8,648 nucleotides of DNA, from NCBI GenBank assembly GCA_030151135.1, contig JASLEQ010000293.1:1-8648 (forward strand), in the 5' to 3' direction. This DNA is from Candidatus Sulfotelmatobacter sp. (GTDB taxonomy: Bacteria; Acidobacteriota; Terriglobia; Terriglobales; SbA1). The position numbers and the translations under genes were made by a program. Of this stretch, positions 5,827 to 8,648 are shown piece by piece (position 1 is the stretch's first letter; each line of letters begins with the position of its first letter). Under the pieces are notes generated by a model. That model worked only from the letters and a program-made list of their open reading frames with translations, made no database searches and had not been told where the DNA came from.

Positions 5827-5929
5827 CCGCTGCCGCCCCACGACACGAAGCGATGGACTGGGGTCTTGCGGGACACGCCGCGCGATGGATGCGTGACAGA
5901 AGTAGTTTGCTTTGACCAGGAGAGGGGAT

Positions 5930-5956
5930 TGTCAGGCGGGTGTCAAAAGGCTGTCA
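5930..5956 (-). promoter_or_regulatory. Triple TGACA direct repeat with 11-bp phasing (Pho-box-like)
   Basis: Read on the minus strand, GTGACA, TTGACA and CTGACA each follow one another after five bases; the plus-strand TGTCA cores start at 5930, 5941 and 5952. Repeats of this length at an 11-bp period are the layout of PhoB boxes (CTGTCA units) and PhoP boxes (TTNACA units), where regulator monomers bind one helical face. The block lies 123-149 bases upstream of the propeller gene start. The middle unit is also a perfect TTGACA that could act as a -35. The regulator is inferred, not shown. Confidence 0.4.
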
Positions 5957-5975
5957 CGATCTCAACACGATGGAT

Positions 5976-7607
5976 TCATCGAAGGATGGCACGAAGCTCA
6001 CGGCGCAGAATTTTCCCTGACGCTGTCTTGGGAACGACATCGACGAAATGTACTTCGCGAGGCTGCTTGTAATGGGTGAGGCGGTCGGCGACGAAGCCAC
6101 AGAGCTCGTCTCTCATCCTGCCGCTCTCCACGAATCCATCGCGCAGCGCGACAAACGCAACGGGAATTTCGCCAGCGTCCGCATTGGCGCGTCCCACAAC
6201 GCCGCACTCTTTCACGGCCGGATGCTCTAGCAATACAGCTTCAACCTCCGCGGGTGCAACGGCGAAGCCTTTGTACTTGATCATCTCCTTCCGGCGGTCG
6301 ACGACACGATAAAAACCTTCCGCATCACGGGTGACGATGTCACCCGACCAATACCAGCCATCGCGCAAGACCGATGCGGTAGCCTGATGCTCCTTCCAGT
6401 ATCCAAGCATGAACTGTGGTCCGCGCATCACCAGTTCGCCTGGGATTCCCGAAGGTGCCTCGGTAGCGTTTTCCGGCGTGTCATTGGGATCGATTTCGGA
6501 TTGCGCCAGAACGCGGCAGTCGGTCAGGGCCAGCGGATGGCCGATCGAGTCCGGCCGGTATAGTGCTGGTTCCAAAAATCCAACGTGCGTCACCGGAGAG
6601 GCCTCGGTCATACCGTATCCCTGGCAAACCAGGATGTTCGTCAGGGCGGTGAATCTGCGTGGAAGTTCCGGAGCTAAAGGTGCGGCCCCGGATTTTACCC
6701 ATCGAACTTTGTGCTCAAGCGGGAATAAGGCTGCTTCGGCAGCCTGGCACAAAGCATTCATCGCTGGGGGAACCAGCGGCATCATGGTGATTCCTTCTTC
6801 CACCAATAACCTTGTGAGGTGCTCCACGTTGAAGCGCGGCATCAACACGAGGGTTGCCCCGAGCACCAAAGCGGGGTTAAGCATCACGTTCAAGCCGTAG
6901 ATGTGGTAAAGCGGCAGGAAGCAAAGTATCGTGTCGTGCGCGTGCATGGGGGCCGCATGTGGCCCCAGGAGTTGATAGATGTTGGCGACCAGGTTGTAAT
7001 GCGAGAGCATTACGCCCTTTGGCAGTCCGGTGGTTCCACTGGAGTAGGGAAGCGCCGCCAAGGCACGAACCGGCGGTTGATCGGGGGCACTTGCGGCCGG
7101 ATGAGCCCTGACTAGATTCGTGAAAGGTTCTGTTCCCGCGCAAACCTGTCTCGTGCTGTAGATTCGGCGAAGATTGGGTAGGCCGCCCAAATTGATGTCG
7201 TGCAAGTTTGGGCCATCCGAAACGAGAAAGACGGAACCTGAGTTCTCCAATTGGTAGCGCACTTCGCGCTCGCGATAGGTCGGATTCAGCAATGTGGGTG
7301 TTGCCCCGATGAGCTGGGCAGCATGAAAGGCGACACAAAATTCCCAAGAATTCGGTAAAAAGATCGCGACAACATCGCGAGGACGGACGCCCGCCGCGAT
7401 CATTCCACCCGCAATTGCCTCTACGGTTTCGCCGTATTCAGCATAGGTGAGTCGGCGCCCGCAAGATGCGTCTACGACTGCGACTTTGTTTGGAAAGCGG
7501 CGACACGACTCCAGCACCAGGTCATGAAGAAAAAGATTGTGCGGGTCCGCGTACAGCTGGGTACGAAGCATGCCGGAAGGGATTGTAATTGAAGCCGACG
7601 TTTGCAC
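5976..7607 (-). CDS. AMP-binding acyl-CoA ligase (4-coumarate-CoA ligase/long-chain acyl-CoA synthetase type)
   Basis: The 543-residue ANL-superfamily enzyme activates a carboxylic acid with ATP to the acyl-adenylate and then transfers it to CoA. Visible core motifs are the phosphate loop YSSGTTGLPKGV (188-199), GYGMTEASP (330-338), GELVMRG (390-396), the adenylate aspartate in WYWSGD (418-423), the hinge DRRKEMIKYKGFAVAPAEVE (437-456) and KTASGKILRREL (527-538) with catalytic Lys532. The order and spacing resemble 4CL-like ligases, but the acid substrate cannot be told. A longer than usual loop (about 368-389) precedes GELVMRG. The start is a GTG nine bases after the stop of the glutaredoxin-like gene; an in-frame ATG at 7571 would remove 12 residues, and neither has a good Shine-Dalgarno, so coupling to the upstream gene is plausible. 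No terminator is evident after the stop. Confidence 0.92.
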   Translation of the reverse strand: MQTSASITIPSGMLRTQLYADPHNLFLHDLVLESCRRFPNKVAVVDASCGRRLTYAEYGETVEAIAGGMIAAGVRPRDVVAIFLPNSWEFCVAFHAAQLIGATPTLLNPTYREREVRYQLENSGSVFLVSDGPNLHDINLGGLPNLRRIYSTRQVCAGTEPFTNLVRAHPAASAPDQPPVRALAALPYSSGTTGLPKGVMLSHYNLVANIYQLLGPHAAPMHAHDTILCFLPLYHIYGLNVMLNPALVLGATLVLMPRFNVEHLTRLLVEEGITMMPLVPPAMNALCQAAEAALFPLEHKVRWVKSGAAPLAPELPRRFTALTNILVCQGYGMTEASPVTHVGFLEPALYRPDSIGHPLALTDCRVLAQSEIDPNDTPENATEAPSGIPGELVMRGPQFMLGYWKEHQATASVLRDGWYWSGDIVTRDAEGFYRVVDRRKEMIKYKGFAVAPAEVEAVLLEHPAVKECGVVGRANADAGEIPVAFVALRDGFVESGRMRDELCGFVADRLTHYKQPREVHFVDVVPKTASGKILRRELRAILR

Positions 7608-7616
7608 GGAGTGCAG

Positions 7617-7862
7617 CTAACTGGCAAGTCTGCGAAGAAATTCCTGTTCGTCCATGTGGTACTTGAAGGCTTTGCGCCCGTCGATAAAAACTACGGGCAC
7701 TTCATCATTGAATTTGCGTCGAAGGTCAAGATCGTCATCGACGTCGACTTCGCGCCAAGTGAATCCGCCCCGGCGCGCGAGTTTCGAAAGGCTCTCCTTG
7801 ACCACCTCGCACAAGTGGCATCCTTTACGCGAGTAAACGATTACGTCGCGAGTGTCTGGCAT
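7617..7862 (-). CDS. Glutaredoxin-like thiol protein (DUF836/GlrX family)
   Basis: The 81-residue protein has the small thioredoxin fold typical of this family. A first strand DVIVYSRKG (6-14) leads to the redox motif CHLC (15-18), then a helix (19-31), a strand TWREVDVDDD (35-44), the cis-proline loop VPVVFIDGRKAF (55-66) and a C-terminal helix. Length and the CHLC motif match short glutaredoxin-like proteins often annotated 'glutaredoxin family protein', which act as cytoplasmic thiol carriers; the partner is unknown. It is the first gene of a likely two-gene unit with the acyl-CoA ligase. The ATG at 7862 has no Shine-Dalgarno, and the predicted transcript start lies only a few bases upstream. 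Confidence 0.88.
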   Translation of the reverse strand: MPDTRDVIVYSRKGCHLCEVVKESLSKLARRGGFTWREVDVDDDLDLRRKFNDEVPVVFIDGRKAFKYHMDEQEFLRRLAS

Positions 7863-7873
7863 GGGCGAGCAAG

Positions 7874-7902
7874 ATTCTAGCGCGGCAGCCTGGAGGTTTC
7901 CA
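7874..7902 (-). promoter_or_regulatory. Candidate sigma-70 promoter for the glutaredoxin-ligase operon, very short leader
   Basis: On the minus strand TGGAAA (7902-7897, four of six matches) and TAGAAT (7879-7874, five of six) are separated by 17 bases. Transcription would begin near 7867, leaving about five bases before the ATG at 7862, which agrees with the absence of a Shine-Dalgarno. Confidence 0.45.
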
Positions 7903-7936
7903 GCAGGAAAACCGCTGCTTTAGCACCTAAACGTTA

Positions 7937-7963
7937 TTGTTAACTGCCGATCGGCAGTAGAAT
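7937..7963 (+). promoter_or_regulatory. Candidate promoter of the SDR gene, leaderless
   Basis: TAGAAT (7958-7963) ends seven bases ahead of the ATG at 7971, so a transcript would start at or next to the A of the start codon. The gene has no Shine-Dalgarno (GAATTCCTTGC precedes it). The -35 is weak: TTGTTA at 7937-7942 with a 15-base spacer. The spacer is occupied by a 16-bp palindrome, the usual position for a repressor site. Confidence 0.35.
7943..7958. promoter_or_regulatory. Perfect 16-bp palindrome, candidate operator
   Basis: ACTGCCGATCGGCAGT is fully self-complementary, centred between 7950 and 7951. It lies in the 108-base region between the divergent glutaredoxin-like and SDR genes and its last base is the first base of the SDR -10 box. 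Size and symmetry fit a homodimeric repressor such as TetR family. No regulator gene is inside the window. Confidence 0.5.
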
Positions 7964-7970
7964 TCCTTGC

Positions 7971-8648
7971 ATGCACGACCAAAGACCTTTGAAGGGAAAA
8001 ACTGCGTTGATCACCGGAGCAGCGCGGCGGTTGGGCCGAGCTTCGGCTCTTGCGCTTGCCCGGGCGGGCGCCGACGTCGCCATCACATTTCTGAATTCCC
8101 GCAAAGAGGCCCGGGAGACGGTGGTAGACCTGTCCTCGTTTGGAGTTCGAGCTTTTGCCTTGCGCGCCGACGTGACTGACGAGAAGAGCGTACGCGACAT
8201 GATGAACGAGGCAGGACGCGAACTAGGTCGAATCGACATTCTGATCAACAACGCGGCGAACTACGAGACCGCAGAATTTGAAAAACTTACGGTCCAGCAG
8301 TGGGATGCGATTTTCGCCTCAAATACCCGAGGTCCATTCCTGGTCACACGCGAAGCCTTGAAGTGGATGCGGCGCAATCGGGGCAAAGGAAGCGGTCCGG
8401 TGAAAGCGAAGATCATCAACATGGGGTCGCTTGGCGGCTTCAGGCCGTGGGCCACACATGCTCATTACTGTTCCTCAAAAGCGGCGCTGCACATGTTGAC
8501 GAAAGTTATGGCCAAAGCGCTGGCTCCGGAAATCGCCGTGAACGCGGTGGCGCCGGGCATGATCGATCTGGGCGAGAAATCTGCGGCGGCATTCATGCGG
8601 CGTATGGCAAAGATTACTCCAATGCAGCGCAACGGTACCGGGGAAGAG
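7971..8648 (+). CDS. Short-chain dehydrogenase/reductase (SDR), C-terminus cut by window edge
   Basis: An open frame of 226 codons runs off the right edge; classical SDRs are about 250 residues, so perhaps 25-40 are missing. The NAD(P)-binding motif is TGAARRLG (15-22), where the RR pair suggests NADPH preference. The ADV at 66-68 is the adenine-contact strand and INNAAN (92-97) the NNAG-type motif. The catalytic tetrad is Asn118, Ser153 (NMGSLGG), Tyr166 and Lys170 (YCSSK). NAVAPGMI (191-198) is the usual P-G segment after the active site. The TGAARRLG opening and overall look recall pteridine-reductase/FolM-like and 3-ketoacyl-reductase-like members; the substrate is not determinable. The ATG at 7971 is the only sensible start. 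It is divergent from the glutaredoxin-ligase operon and shares its control region. Confidence 0.9.
   Translation, partial: MHDQRPLKGKTALITGAARRLGRASALALARAGADVAITFLNSRKEARETVVDLSSFGVRAFALRADVTDEKSVRDMMNEAGRELGRIDILINNAANYETAEFEKLTVQQWDAIFASNTRGPFLVTREALKWMRRNRGKGSGPVKAKIINMGSLGGFRPWATHAHYCSSKAALHMLTKVMAKALAPEIAVNAVAPGMIDLGEKSAAAFMRRMAKITPMQRNGTGEE

Noticed and set aside
5808..5876. N-terminal extension of the propeller to a GTG at 5876
   Set aside because: It would bury the signal peptide behind 23 extra residues; the ATG at 5807 has GGAGGA directly upstream.
6409..6900. Plus-strand open frame of 163 codons inside the acyl-CoA ligase
   Set aside because: It is antisense to the conserved adenylate-forming motifs and has no support of its own.
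7940..8251. Minus-strand frame of 103 codons opposite the start of the SDR gene
   Set aside because: It is antisense to the NAD(P)-binding motif of a clear SDR and crosses the divergent promoter region.

Overview
The window is moderately GC-rich bacterial chromosomal DNA with densely packed metabolic and envelope genes. The gene content suggests a soil-type Acidobacteriota (Terriglobia-like) genome. The clues are a secreted carboxypeptidase-regulatory-like protein ending in a PQGQFSVYDD tail, a secreted six-bladed NHL-type propeller, a parallel beta-helix protein and a generic M20 dipeptidase, mixed on both strands. This taxonomic call is inference from gene content only. I see no rRNA, tRNA, CRISPR array, transposase, phage gene or recognisable defence island.

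Left part (1-3083, all minus strand). The window opens inside a secreted parallel beta-helix protein whose N-terminus lies at 280. Upstream of it is an M20 metallopeptidase (523-1893), closed by a clear intrinsic terminator at 466-493. Before that is a ThiO/DAO-type FAD amine oxidase (2031-3083). These look like separate transcription units.

Middle (3084-5807). Two plus-strand genes leave the region divergently from the oxidase: a secreted carboxypeptidase-regulatory-like protein (3232-3684) and a short EVE-domain protein (3707-4087). They converge, across a strong hairpin (4102-4146), on a minus-strand small membrane protein (4173-4529). Upstream of that gene are a pair of direct repeats, a possible ECF-type promoter and the terminator of the next gene, the secreted NHL-type propeller (4737-5807). 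The propeller gene has a palindromic Shine-Dalgarno region and, about 120-150 bases upstream of its start, three TGACA elements spaced exactly 11 bp apart.

Right part (5976-8648). A probable two-gene minus-strand operon encodes a glutaredoxin-like thiol protein (7617-7862) followed by an acyl-CoA ligase (5976-7607). Divergent from it is a short-chain dehydrogenase/reductase cut by the window edge (7971-8648). The divergent promoter region holds a perfect 16-bp palindrome and two TAGAAT -10 boxes placed so that both mRNAs would be leaderless or nearly so. The ligase and reductase could act on related acyl substrates, but nothing in the sequence fixes the substrate.

No complete new multi-gene system is evident. 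The observations most worth a second look are regulatory: the 11-bp-phased triple repeat at 5930-5956, the palindrome and leaderless divergent promoters at 7862-7971, and a pair of three-codon minicistrons whose stops overlap the starts of two divergent genes at 3080-3235.
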